Shown: piece by piece, positions 1-10,308 of the stretch
Numbering within the stretch: the stretch's first letter is position 1
How the letters are laid out: each line of letters opens with the position of its first letter
Assembly: GCA_023159155.1 (NCBI GenBank)
Contig: JAJNNX010000001.1
Coordinates: 372,001-436,000, forward strand
Direction of reading: 5' to 3'
From: Ustulina deusta
Lineage: Eukaryota; Ascomycota; Sordariomycetes; Xylariales; Xylariaceae
Length of the DNA stretch: 64,000 bases
The notes under the pieces: model-generated
Databases searched by the model: none
Told to the model about the DNA's origin: nothing
Seen by the model: only the letters and a program-made list of their open reading frames with translations
Position numbers and translations under genes: made by a program

Positions 1-1379
1 CCTATATATTGCAGTCAAAGGTGTACGGGGTAGTTTCTTTTTTCTTTCTTCTTCTTTAAGTAGAATATTCTCGCAGAATATAGGGTATAGTTGGGCTCTG
101 AACCAAGCTTCCCGTATTGCGGTGCTGAACTACACAGCGTACCATACGATGCTTATAATAGCTAATTATGTTATAATTGTGGACTTTGAGCAGGCCGAAC
201 TTCTTAATTACGAGCCTCTCGGACTTATTAGTCCAAACAGAAAACGGAAACATGATATGTGTTAAAAAAAAACAAAGCAGAAATAATTTCGCAGCAGAGT
301 TGCGGTCTATTATACTAAGATAAGTAACAATAATGTTAAGCAAGCCTTATTTTTAATACCCCTATGCTTCTAACTTTAACTATCTTTTCTAAAGCTGCTC
401 TCTGCTATTAATGAAGTTCCCAAAAAAATTGTAACAACTCGCCTAATTTAAACGGAGTTCGTTAGGCTGGTAGTGTCTAAGTTTATGTTCTTTAGATAAG
501 AATCAACTATAATATCGAATATTAAGCAATGAAGTTGTTCTTTACTAAGCTGTTAGAGTTGCTTCTATACAGCTCCAAGAAGTAGCTGTATACTTGGATT
601 GATTGCTGAAGTAAGGAATGACTAAATATATGAGAAAACATCGCAGAATATATGGTAGTTCCTTCAGTAGTACTCGTTGGCTCACCTGTCTTATCGTGAG
701 GATTTCCTAAGGATCACAAAACCTAGAACCGAAATAATTGTAAAGGAATCCGGGACGCACCAATCACAGCCCCTCATTTCTCCTTGGCTTCGTTAGGGCC
801 GAAACGAATCTTAACAGATAATGCGGTATGCCTCTCAAAGCCTGGCAATGCAGCAGGTTTGTGTCGATTCTTTCAAGTTCTAGGTTTTACCATTTTCTGT
901 GCCGCAAACAAATTTGGCTTAGTGTAAACGCCACTTTTGCTCATGCTCGGCTCAGCCTGTTCTCAGCCAGGTGACTGAGCAATAGGATTTAGCAGACCTT
1001 TATACGACACGTTTTTAAACCAGTTCTCAAAACGAATGGATTTTAGTAAACGGGCCCGACAGTCTGGCTTACGAGAGCTGCCGCATGGTATAGCCGGGCT
1101 TCTCGCCCACACGTATTTGCAGTGGATGGATGGCGAGCTTTGCCCCAGCCCACATTCAGTGTCAGGGGTGAATATCCCAGAGTGAAGGTAAGTCACAGGT
1201 AGGTTGCTAGTAGGTAGAATTATATAGGTAAGGGCTCAACATCATTGATTCCTGACCTTCCTCCTAGTATTGTGGGGGGAAGTCGGTCCTTTATATAGAC
1301 ATATCCTATAGTACAGACCCACAGGGTAGCTTCTATCCCCCAGTGACCCTGGTCCCTGACATTCAGACTCTCCGTCCAA
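1..1379. other. AT-rich gene-poor left edge
   Basis: No reading frame here shows family resemblance or a conserved motif, and short frames on both strands are interrupted by frequent stops. Base composition is AT-rich for the first 700 bases and more mixed afterwards. I see no RNA gene, repeat array or recognisable transposon protein. The stretch is probably intergenic or decayed repeat sequence. Confidence 0.5.
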
Positions 1380-1849
1380 CATTTTATTGTCGCTGCCCCT
1401 GAGATGTCGAGCATTCCCGACGATCGCCCCTCTTAAAAGTGCCTGTTCCATTCTCATATATGTGGTGGGTTCTCGGCCGGCTTCCGTCGGCCGGCGTGAT
1501 TCGAGCACTGATGATGAAGGCTTTATCGTTGCGGTTGCAATGAGATTGATGTACAGGGCTTGAACCATTGTTGCGATGCCTGGTAACGGACTTGTTAGCT
1601 CCTGAATTGATAAGAAGATCAATAGGTTGGTTTTACAAAATCTTAATGGACTCGATCTCGCTGACTTTCTGTGATGTGTGAGTTGTCTAAGACCATGTTG
1701 GGGGTAGTCGTGAAGATGTATATTACTCTCTTAGCGCCGTTTTCTGCATAGTACTCGGCAGCTAGTCTGAACTTTTCTGGAAGCTTTTCTTTGGGAAACC
1801 CCAACCATTTTACAAAACTCCTGGCTGTTGTGGAGAGAAGTCGAGACAT
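1380..1849 (-). pseudogene. Possible decayed dehydrogenase-like frame
   Basis: On the minus strand from 1849 a frame opens with MSRLLSTTARSF and runs through AAEYYAENGAKRVIYIF before stopping at 1643. In a shifted frame the sequence continues as SEIESIKIL, meets a stop, then reads PIDLLINSGAN near 1594-1626. The order of a GA-K/R-V strand followed by an LIN-x-GA motif is reminiscent of short-chain dehydrogenases, where NNAG follows the nucleotide-binding region. The usual TGxxxGIG and YxxxK motifs are not visible, and at least one frameshift and one stop are needed. A small intact unrelated gene of 68 residues is an alternative. The family assignment is a weak inference. Confidence 0.25.
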
Positions 1850-2539
1850 GGTTGTGGAAGTTAGGTGAACGTGAGGAGGTTAGATAAAGTATCGATTGTG
1901 TTCTGCGAGGGCACACTTGAAGTTCGATGGTAATATTGGTTATATTTATCTAGATTAAAGGATGTTGAGTTTTGTATGCTTTTCTCTATCTTAAACCTAG
2001 TTCTTATGTTGCTGCTTCTAAAATGTCAGTGTTTAGAGTTAATGGTGGGTTTCCTAATAGCCGATGAGAGTTGAACTTACATTAAGTAGAGGTTGTTACT
2101 ATATGCTACCTCATGGGGATCAGGCCTATTAGTGAACTTTGCCTGAAGCGCCTAAGAGGTCGGTGTGTATACACCAACTGGCCAGGTTTATTGGCACCTA
2201 GAATGGTGTGGAACTTGGGGGATCCTTTGCTACGGGGCCCAGGGGGAACTAACAACAAGGAGCTTTATTAGCAATTAACGCAGGATGCTGAGAAACTGTA
2301 TCCATGGTGTTGTCGGTAAATTGCAGGAACTAATCATGGGATTCTGCACCTAAGCTGCACCTAATGTTCTTCTATGTCGTTGGCGAGGTCTGCTTGTGGA
2401 GCAGTGGCCAATAACATCGAACGTTAGCACTATAGCAAGAGAATACCTGTTAGAGTCAAACATACTGTATAGGGAAAAGCGGGGGACAGAGAACTGTTCT
2501 CAAGTGCGAGAACACGACGTTGGTATAACTACCGTTGTA
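1850..2539. other. Intergenic sequence without recognisable feature
   Basis: No frame of useful length, no RNA gene and no obvious repeat. Composition is moderately AT-rich and approaches the repeat structure that begins at 2540. Confidence 0.5.
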
Positions 2540-2950
2540 TAGGAAAAGAAGCGTTGCTAGCAAAAGAACTGTTGCCTGTAAAAGAACTATTGCCTATATA
2601 TTTCTAGCTAGCTATTTAAACAGCTTAGAATATTTTATTTGCTTTTTAACTACCTAAAAACAACCTGTATTCGAACTAGGATTCAAACTACTACAATAGA
2701 ATAATTGTTGTAGCAGTATAATTATTATATTATAGCAAATAAAACAAACTATAAACTACGCATCTTATAATTATGCTATAGATTATGGTTTATAGGTTAT
2801 AATTATAATGATATTAATAACCCTGCTATGTTAGAATATATTAGCTATGTAATTCAAACTGATTTTTGCTGGTTTATAGTAGGCAACGCTTCTTTTCCTA
2901 GCAACGCTTTTTTTTTTTTTTTTTTTTTTTTTTGATAAGAACGCTTCTTT
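2540..2950. repeat. AT-rich core flanked by inverted 18-bp-period motif arrays
   Basis: An 18-base perfect inverted repeat lies at 2540-2557 (TAGGAAAAGAAGCGTTGC) and 2883-2900. Each arm is itself part of a degenerate tandem array. On the left the motif AAAAGAAGCGTTGC recurs at 2544, 2562 and 2580 with an exact 18-base period. On the right its complement begins at 2883 and again at 2901, also 18 bases apart, and a further partial copy (GAACGCTTCTTT) lies at 2939-2950 after a 26-base T run at 2908-2933. The core, about 2595-2880, is very rich in A and T and has no coding frame. It could be a MITE-like element with subterminal repeats or a decayed transposon. A related inverted pair occurs at 45267-45491. 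Confidence 0.6.
2908..2933 (+). repeat. Poly-T tract (26 bases)
   Basis: Uninterrupted run of T immediately after a GCAACGC motif copy, inside the inverted-array structure. Confidence 0.9.
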
Positions 2951-3110
2951 CCCCCTACAATTTCTCAATACGGTACATATACTTGCATCCTTGAGTAACT
3001 ATTCCTTACAATGAGAAAACGCTGCTTTAAGCCTTTATGGTGAATGAGGTGCACAATATACTTGAGAGCTTTGGGTTGGTTTTAACTATGCGGGCCGTGC
3101 GAAATTATAA

Positions 3111-3971
3111 TGTACTATTGTGTGGTAGTAGTAGTAGTAGTAGTAGTTTATTAAGGTCCCCCCTAGGCAGATACTGCGGGCAGGTATTACTGTCTTACAT
3201 GGCCTAGCCAGGCTTATATTCAGAAGGACCCCCCACTATGACCTATCCCCCAGCCCCAATTCTGGCACGCCATATCCTAGCCCCTGGTCGGCTTCTTCTT
3301 TTTCCGTTAGGTTACCAATCTACCCACTTGGGACCTTTTCCTAGGGCTATACTCTATAAGACCTTCGGTACTAGGAAGTAATATAGCGGTTAACAGGAAA
3401 ACCCCCCCTCTGCGTAGGTAAAGTTCGGAGGGCAAAAACCTATTGCGGCCGGACTGCGTACGCCTAAGAGATTCCGGCACCCAAGTTCTTGTACTGAAAA
3501 TTCGAGTTCCGGCGAGATGGGCCGTAAAGATTAAGCGTACGTTAACGCCGTAACTCGACGTGAGGTGTCGAGAGCGCTGTTCCGAGGAAGAGGTAGGCCA
3601 ATTCTTTATTTAACGACGGGAACAGACCTCCGTCGGACGATCCGAGACAAATTTAAACCTTCCACCTCGACCTCTCTTTTTTATCCCAAAAACCCTACCC
3701 TGCAGGCCATTCACCTCCCTCTAGGGTGGCGTACACCTTTCGTACATGCAAAGCAGTACAAATAGCACCTGGTCTCACCCCCCCCTAGGGGTAGCCCCTC
3801 AGGCCTATAGGGTAAGTAGCATAAAAAATTGCCCTTTTTTACTAGTGGCAGCGCAGGTCTGATTCGTAAAGTGAAGCCGGAAATTGTTAGATATATTGCC
3901 GAAAAGGGTAGTTTTGTGGGGCGTTCCAAGAAGCGAAAAATAAAAAGAAGGGAAGGTGTACTATTGTGTGG
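3111..3971 (-). mobile_element. Probable 5'-truncated LINE insertion with 15-bp target duplication
   Basis: The 15-base sequence TGTACTATTGTGTGG occurs exactly at 3111-3125 and 3957-3971. The interval between them, 3126-3956, begins on the plus strand with a (TAG)n run followed by TTTATTAAGG. Read on the minus strand, the insert therefore ends in CCTTAATAAA and a (CTA)n simple-repeat tail directly against the duplication. Long direct repeats of 7-20 bases plus a 3' simple-repeat tail are the hallmarks of target-primed insertion by non-LTR retrotransposons, and fungal Tad-type elements often end in short simple repeats. No reverse transcriptase is encoded, so the copy would be severely 5'-truncated. 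The structure is seen directly; the LINE identity is inferred. Confidence 0.55.
3126..3146 (+). repeat. (TAG)n microsatellite
   Basis: Seven TAG units forming one boundary of the insertion at 3126-3956; on the minus strand it would be the 3' tail of the inserted element. Confidence 0.85.
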
Positions 3972-4125
3972 ACGGCTATAGCGGGGCAGCGGCTGAGGCG
4001 GTTGGCGTTTAATACAGTGAACTCCTCCGAACAGCAACGCATATTTAGGTTTCTACGGTTCGATTGTTTTTTTACTTCTATTAAATTTTATCGAATATGG
4101 GCTAACTAACAACTTAATTTTAAAT

Positions 4126-4163
4126 TTTTTCTTCTTTTCCTCCCTCTCTCTCTCTTTCTTGCT
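4126..4163 (+). promoter_or_regulatory. Pyrimidine-rich leader of the kinase gene
   Basis: A C/T-rich run with TCTCTCTCTCTC lies immediately upstream of the kinase start at 4178. Such tracts are common at transcription starts of filamentous ascomycete genes; the role here is inferred from position only. Confidence 0.4.
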
Positions 4164-4177
4164 TAGAATCAGCAGAT

Positions 4178-5456
4178 ATGGCGTCACTGCTTCGGCGATT
4201 ACCTTGGCCTGGCCGGATATGGAAGCCTCTCACTTTTTCCAACCCTAATTTCATGCGAATCCCATTGGATGAGAAGATAGAGGAGGAGCTCTTCCCGGAC
4301 TATATCGCATCGCGTTACTACCCGGTACGCATTGGCGAAGTCCTCAGGGATCGTTATCAAATTGTTGGCAAGCTGGGCTTTGGAGCTAGCTCGACAGTTT
4401 GGTTAGCACGCGATCTGGAGTAAGATGCTCTCGTTTCCGCTCTCGATAATTTATTAACAAATATAAAGTGGTCGTCAACACGTGGCACTAAAGCTTTTCG
4501 TGAACTCGGGGTCTGTGGGCGAGCAGCTGGATCACGAGCTCACAATGTACAAGCGTATTTCCAGATCTTTAACAAAGCATCCCGGTCGTAGTGCCGTTAG
4601 GGGACTGTTGGACTCTTTCTATGTTACTGGACCAGACGGATGCCACGGATGCCTAGTGCATCCTCCACTATGGGAGAGCGTCTTGACTTTTCTTCATCGT
4701 AACCCAGTGAGGAGACTACCCGTGCCAGTCCTCGCCTTCGTCCTCCGTCGCCTCTTCCTTGCTCTGGATTTTCTGCATACAGAATGCCAGATTATCCACA
4801 CAGATATTAAAGCTGATAATATCATGTTTGGCATCGACGACGATTCAGTTTTTAGCACATTCGAGGAACAAGAGCTGCTCGACCCGTCTCCACGGAAATT
4901 GGTGGGCGGAAGAGTCATCTATCTGTCACGCGAGCTCCAAATGCCAAAGAATTGGGACGCGCCTGTCCTCTGTGATTTCGGCTCGGCTGTGGCAGGAGAT
5001 AAGGAGCATCTGGAGGACATACAGCCCGATATATACAGAGCCCCGGAGGTCATCCTGGAAGCACCGTGGTCGTATCAGGTTGATATATGGAACACCGGTT
5101 GCATGATCTGGGACCTCTTTGAAGGTAATCACCTATTTACGGGACGCGATCCGGAGCATCAGACGTACCGCAGCCGAGCGCACCTTGCAGAGATCATTGC
5201 ATTACTTGGACAACCTCCGCAAGCGCTCCTCCACTCGGGCAAGTCGAGCTATAAGTTCTTCACTGATAAAGGAGATTTCCGTCCAGATATTCCACTCCCG
5301 AATAGCATATCACTCGAGGAGAAAGAAAGCAGCCTAGAGGGGAAAAGTCGAGAGAGGTTCCTCGCCATGATGCGGAAGATGCTCCTGTGGGAACCTTTAA
5401 AGCGTTCCTCGGCGAAGGCGCTCGCCGATGACGAATGGCTCATGGAGCATATGTAG
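4178..5456 (+). CDS. SRPK-like serine/threonine protein kinase
   Basis: Two exons, 4178-4419 and 4469-5456, give 409 residues; the 49-nt intron (GTAAGA..AAAG) joins ARDL to DGRQHVALK in phase. Kinase landmarks are complete: glycine loop [11 protein letters not shown] near residues 64-74, VALK lysine near 89, catalytic HTDIKADN at about 191-198, DFGSA near 250 and YRAPE near 271-274. The substitution of HTD for HRD and the [17 protein letters not shown] stretch after the APE motif are typical of the SRPK branch, which phosphorylates arginine-serine rich splicing factors; many ascomycetes carry several expanded SRPK-like copies of unknown substrate. The start is the first ATG after a pyrimidine-rich leader. 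No RS substrate can be deduced. The activity is confident, the biological role is not. It is the first intact gene next to an AT-rich repeat-bearing region. Confidence 0.9.
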
Positions 5457-6316
5457 AAAGATGTGTGGGACACCGATGACAGCCACCAGCCCTACTCAGC
5501 GTGTCCATCGGTTCCTACGGTTTATAATCCAATAGTGTCTACTCCGGGTCCATCCTCTGGGTATCGAAAACTCGATCTCTAGCAATATTAGCGTGCCTCT
5601 CGTCCCCAACGGAACAACACTTCTGTCTATGCGTCATGTTTGCTGTTTTGCAAAGTGCTGGCGCCGGTGGGTTTGGGCTTGCTCTCGCGAATGGAGCTGT
5701 GCAAGGATAGTTGTTCCAAACGTCTCGTAGCTCTTCGTTGAAGGTTTTCCCCTGGTGACGTAAATATATTTCTGCTTGTCCAGCGAGACTCTCGCAAGAT
5801 CATACGAGATCGTTATGTGTTGCATTAAAACGTAAACAAATAGCCGTATTGGCTTTATTTACCCACCCTAGCTAGGACCGACTTCATAGGAAGCCGGTTC
5901 CGAGTAACGAAAACGTTTAATCCGTTTATTACAGGTTGAAATAATGCAAGTGGACTTATACAAAAGCGGGGCCAGCCCAGGCTCGCCCCAGGCTGGGCTC
6001 GGACTAAAAGCGGCATGGCTTTGGTAAAACCTATCTACAAGGTAGTAGTTACACAGCCGTTGCGATCTCGCGCTTAAGAGCGGTTCTCTGTCTCACGCTT
6101 TTCCCTATACGGTAAGTAAATATGTCCTATTACCTTCGGCAGTCTGTATGAGATCACCGTCCCTGGCCCACTGAAAACCCATCCATCCCGGTGAATCGTG
6201 TTCCAACACACGCACTCCCCTTAGTCCGTGTGTTGTAGAACCCCGAGATATGTCTCTCTTGTTAGAAAGGTGACCACGTATCGACCCCCCGGCGCACAGC
6301 CGCGAACTCGGCGACA
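5457..6316. other. Intergenic region between kinase and DUF1640 gene
   Basis: Kinase 3' region and promoter of the next gene. No credible frame. A short inverted repeat lies at 5974-5980 (AGCCCAG) and 5993-5999 (CTGGGCT) in a GC-rich patch, able to form a hairpin with a 12-base loop. Confidence 0.5.
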
Positions 6317-7617
6317 ATGTCGACAGCGCGCCTCACTTTCTTGTATCCTCATCTCCTCCGAGCTGCTCGCTTGGCCGAGTCGGCAGCGACACAACCCACG
6401 AAGACCCGATATCGCAGCCGGCCCTGTCGGTCCAACCCGCACACTCCTTTGTTCTCGACGTCTGCGCGAGCCGGGCAAGCCACCTTCGAGAGACATGGCA
6501 GTGCTGTCGAGCCCTTACCGGTCGCCCCCGACGTCGTGATACCCCCCCAGCCAGACAAAGTCCCCTCCCAACCGCCTGACCCCCCGCCCGACGAGAAGGA
6601 GCCGGCCAAGAACGCTGAAGAGCCGGATGCACCACGTGAGACAGACATCCCACCTAGCGATGCGACGAAAGAGGCCTCGCCAGATGGCAGGGATACGGCC
6701 CCTACAACGCCACACCAGGCCGCCGTGGACAAGACGATGCAGCAGAGCGGCCCGATGGAAGCTGTCCTACACATGCCACCGCCAGACGAGTCGCACCATC
6801 CCCACATATCCAAACCCACGTATGTCCATCATTTCGACAGCTATACGCTTGTGAAGCAGCTACAGGTCGGCGGGTACACTCAAGACCAGGCCATTACCGT
6901 CATGAAGGCTATTCGGGCCATCCTTGCACAAAACCTGGATGTTGCGCAGGAAGGCTTGGTAGGGAAAAGCGATGTTGACAACGTAGGCCAAGTCCAGCGC
7001 GCCATGCGAGATCCAGATGTCTTATCCGTCCGCTTACTCGTGGTTTATAGGAAACCTACCTCTTTCGCGCGGCCTGCTCCGAGCTCAGCTCCGAGGTCAT
7101 AAACAACAGGAGGGTTGCCGACGAACATACACGCCAGCAACGAACACAGTTGCAACATGAAGTCGACATCCTCAGTCAGCGCATGTCTCAAGACATCATG
7201 ACGCTGAAAGATGATGTCAAGGGTATGTTTAACGATCGGAGGATGAATGTGCGAGAGGAGCAGAGGAACATGGAGAGCGCCGTGAGTAGACATTCACGCT
7301 ACGCCGATAGCAGCATATGGACTAACCTTCGGACCAAGATTCAACAAGTCAACCTTAAAATTAGTGTTACCCTGAACAGCGACTCGAGGTCCGATATTGA
7401 AGGGTTGCGATGGGTGTTGATCCGGCGGTCGGTCTTGGGCATCCTTTTTATGGCAATTCTAACGTTGTCTACCATACGTTGGGCAACGTATGTCAGCCAC
7501 GAGAGACAGAGAGAAGCAAGAGAGAAAGCACGGCAAGCCGAAGAGCAGAAGAGGACCGGTGGCAGGGAGGATCGCGCGTCGTCGATAGATGCAGCAGCAA
7601 TTCTAGCCGCGAACTGA
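6317..7617 (+). CDS. Mitochondrial DUF1640 / MCUR1-FMP32-like protein
   Basis: Exons 6317-6982 and 7051-7617 give 410 residues. The 68-nt intron (GTAGGC..TATAG, branch TTACTC) joins KSDVDN to ETYLFRAACSELSSEV in frame, a join strongly typical of the family. The N-terminus is rich in Arg, Ser and Ala and poor in acids, as expected for a mitochondrial presequence. A proline-rich linker follows, then HHFDSYTLVKQLQVGGYTQDQA near residue 175, a long helical coiled-coil region (about 230-330) and a membrane segment (SVLGILFMAILTLSTIRWA, about 348-366) close to a charged C-terminus. Relatives include yeast Fmp32, linked to cytochrome oxidase assembly, and metazoan MCUR1, linked to calcium uptake. 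The exact role in filamentous fungi is not known. An inner-membrane position is inferred. Confidence 0.85.
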
Positions 7618-7878
7618 CCCAATTGTGATACCCATAAACATAGACGGGGCAAGGCCAAAATAGATAGATAAACTAGTTGTTAGTCACCTTAATTCAACGG
7701 AATACCTCTTGGGTGTGTAATGTGACGTTCATTCCGCTAGCCATCGAGAAAAATAAGCGGTCTGAGATTGAAACAGGTTGCCTAACTTCCGAGTTACGCC
7801 TGACGCCATGCAAAAATGCTCCTAGTGTAATGAGATCCCATCCAATCTGTACCAACCGAGACTTGTGCCGCCTTCCTT

Positions 7879-8525
7879 TCAATGCCTGTCATCTCTCTTG
7901 TCCGTCGACTCTCTATCGAGGGCCTTCCGTAATCGCTCCTCCTGCCTCTTCCAGTGACCGCCCTCTTCGTAGTCTTTGCTGATCTTCAAAGCGTTGCGCA
8001 GACGCTCGCTCTCCTTGATCTTGGCGTCGGCCAGCTCGTGGACCTGATGTGATTTAAGGCCCTTCTTCGGCGCCGACGTGCCGTCTCGCCCAGGCTTGTT
8101 CATCTCTTCTCGTAGTTCCGTCCGCAGCGCGTCACACCGACGGTCGATCTCGTCTTCTTCGACGCTGTTACAAGCCAGGGGCAATGGTTAGTATATCGAG
8201 AATAGAAAAGTCTCTTTCTCTCTCTGTCTTTCTTTCTTTCTTTCTTTCTTCCTTGCTTTTCTTTACGCCCCCCGAGGCCACGAACGTACCCTTCGTCCTC
8301 GAGCTGGTCCCGCAGCTCGAACACCTTGACTTCGACCTCGCGCTTCCGGTCATGCTCGAGAATCCCCTTGTCTGGCTGCCGCTGGCGATGCTTCAGGTGG
8401 TCGAGGTCGCGGGGGTAGGGGGCCCCTCGGTCGCGGTCGCGCGGCTTCATGTGCGCGAGGTTGCGCTGCACGTAACCCGAAGTGCCACTGCCTCGCGGCG
8501 TCGATAGCCCTACGTTGTCTGACAT
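7879..8525 (-). CDS. CWC21: Pre-mRNA splicing factor CWC21 (cwf21 domain)
   Basis: Minus-strand exons 8525-8290 and 8164-7879 give 173 residues. The 125-nt intron (GTACGT..GTAACAG) contains a CTTT-repeat tract and joins LEDEG to VEEDEIDRRCDALR in phase. The opening MSDNVGLSTPRGSGTSGYVQ is the diagnostic CWC21/SRRM2 N-terminus, which in yeast sits in the catalytic spliceosome near Prp8 and Snu114. The middle contains the cwf21 helix pair (residues about 50-95), followed by a highly charged Lys/Glu/Arg tail. The start was chosen at MSDN because this matches the family, rather than the in-frame ATG 42 bases upstream. The gene is convergent with the DUF1640 gene, with a 261-base gap. Nuclear localisation is expected. 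Confidence 0.92.
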
Positions 8526-8983
8526 GGCTTCAATGCTTTGTCGGGCTGTTGGGAGGGATAAAACCAATTGTTGATGACGATCAGAGATAAGAGCTGATAC
8601 AGAAATAGTGGAAGGCGGTTTCTGAGGCGGGAAGATGTAACAATGACCGTATATACCTAGGTGGATGGATAGGTACAGATACCTACAGCCTATCGATAGG
8701 TGATGGTGGATCGCATGTTCAGGTGTTGTTACCTACATATGTACATCTACCTACTCGAGAAGGTGCCTAACCTAATAAGGAAGACCCTTGCTTCTACACT
8801 ACAACACTATTTTGCCCCGCGATGACATACCTTAGGTACCTACAGTCGCCCATGTCTGCTGATTGACTCACCATGGTTATCCCAAAATCCATCTCGTAAA
8901 TACATCTTTGGGCGCTTCCAAAGCCCTATGTTCTCAGTATTTCGCATTGGCGTTTTTGAGGCAATCTACAATTGTTTGGTTAG
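8526..8983. promoter_or_regulatory. Divergent CWC21/CDC123 promoter with CCTA/TAGG patches
   Basis: About 460 bases separate two divergently transcribed housekeeping genes. The middle (about 8651-8850) is dense in ACCTA, TAGGT and their palindrome ACCTAGGT/TACCTAAG-like combinations. Similar patches recur upstream of other genes in the window. No specific factor site can be named. Confidence 0.4.
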
Positions 8984-8989
8984 ATGAAA

Positions 8990-10308
8990 ATGCCCTCCTT
9001 CGCCCAGCCACAGTCGGGCCCTATCTCCGAGACCTCTCCCGCGCTGCAGTTCCCACCCATAACGAGAGACCATATATTGAATTGTTCATATGACTCTTGG
9101 TTTTTTAAGTCCGTACCTCTAGATGCTCTCCATCTCTCCTCTCCTTCTTAGAGCCCGAGCTATGCTTACCGAAATTTAGATATCGGGCTTCTTGCATAAA
9201 ATCTCGTGTTATTCCGCTGTCGACAGAGTTCGTCAACTATATTCGTGAGGATGGTATCATCCTCGCTGATGAAAATGAGGCCGAGGCTGAGTCTGACGCC
9301 GACGAGGAGTGGGAATCTACCCCATCAACCATGCGCCCACCTATCCATGAGGTCGAATCCGACTCGGATAGTGCCGACGAAGACGAGCCTCCAAAGCTGC
9401 CTCCAAATCAGAGGTTTCCCGAGCTACACCAGCTGATCAAGGATAAAATCGCCGAACTGGGCGGCGCCGTAGCTCCTAAGCTCAACTGGACAGCGCCTAA
9501 AGATGCCACCTGGATATCACCACACCAGAATACCATCAAGTGCACGTCTCCGAACGATGTGTACTTATTGCTGAAGAGCTCCAACTTTATCACATACGAC
9601 CTAGACCATGCGTTTGACGACTGCACGCCGACAACCAACTCAACCGTCAACCAGACGCCCTTCAAGCCGGTGTTAGTCTTAAGATCGTACTTTAACCCGC
9701 ACACTGCCATGGAATTCCGCTGCTTCGTCAAGCACAGGAACCTAGTGGCCATATCGCAGCGGGACCTTAATTACTTCGAGTTCCTACAACCTCTTAAAGC
9801 AGACATCGTCGCGAAGATTTACCAGCTATTCAACAACAAGCTACGTTATACGTTTCCCGACGGCAATTTTGTCTTCGACGTCTATATTCCCGAGGGTGAG
9901 GGCGAACCCCTGAGTCGAGCGAGGCTAATTGACATCAATGCTTGGGCGCCGCATACCGACAGCTTGCTTTTTGGCTGGCAGGAACTATTAGATTTGGAGG
10001 TTCCCGGTCCCATAATCGGTGTCGTAGGCGAGGAGCGGGCTGAAGACCAAACCGCCAGCACGGAGGACGATGAAACCAGCGAAGACGAGGAAGACGAAGA
10101 CTTTACCCCTGAGCTTAGGCTGATTGAGGAGGGAGATCCAGCAGCATTCAATTTCAGCTCTCCACAATATTCGGCGCACAAGCTGCCCAAGGATGTTGTT
10201 GATGCAGGTATGTCGGGAGAAGGCGGTATGCGCGAGTTCGCTCGAAAATGGAGGGAGATGACTGGTATGGAGAATCCCGCGAATTGGGAAGCTAGCGGTA
10301 AGGACTAG
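8990..10308 (+). CDS. CDC123: CDC123 / D123 family eIF2 assembly factor
   Basis: Exons 8990-9108 and 9180-10308 give 415 residues. The intron uses a weak donor (AA|GTCCGT) and acceptor AAATTTAG, and the join YDSWFFK to YRASCIKSRVIPL restores the family N-terminal block. Cdc123 is an ATP-grasp protein that promotes joining of eIF2 gamma with its partner subunits, and so controls translation initiation. Visible family segments include FVNYIREDG, LRSYFNPHTAMEFRCFVKHRNLVAISQRD and FPDGNFVFDVYIPE, followed by DINAWAPHTDSLLFGW. Acid clusters near residues 60-75 and 280-300 are usual for the family. An in-frame ATG at 8984 lies two codons upstream; I prefer 8990 because it has A at -3. The downstream splice is supported mainly by homology since the donor is poor. 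Confidence 0.92.

Noticed and set aside
6349..6819. 156-residue Gly/Ser-rich minus-strand frame
   Set aside because: Antisense shadow of the proline-rich part of the DUF1640 gene.
8100..8567. 155-residue minus-strand frame running through the CWC21 intron
   Set aside because: It reads the CTTT-repeat intron as coding; splicing at GTACGT..GTAACAG restores the CWC21 family sequence.
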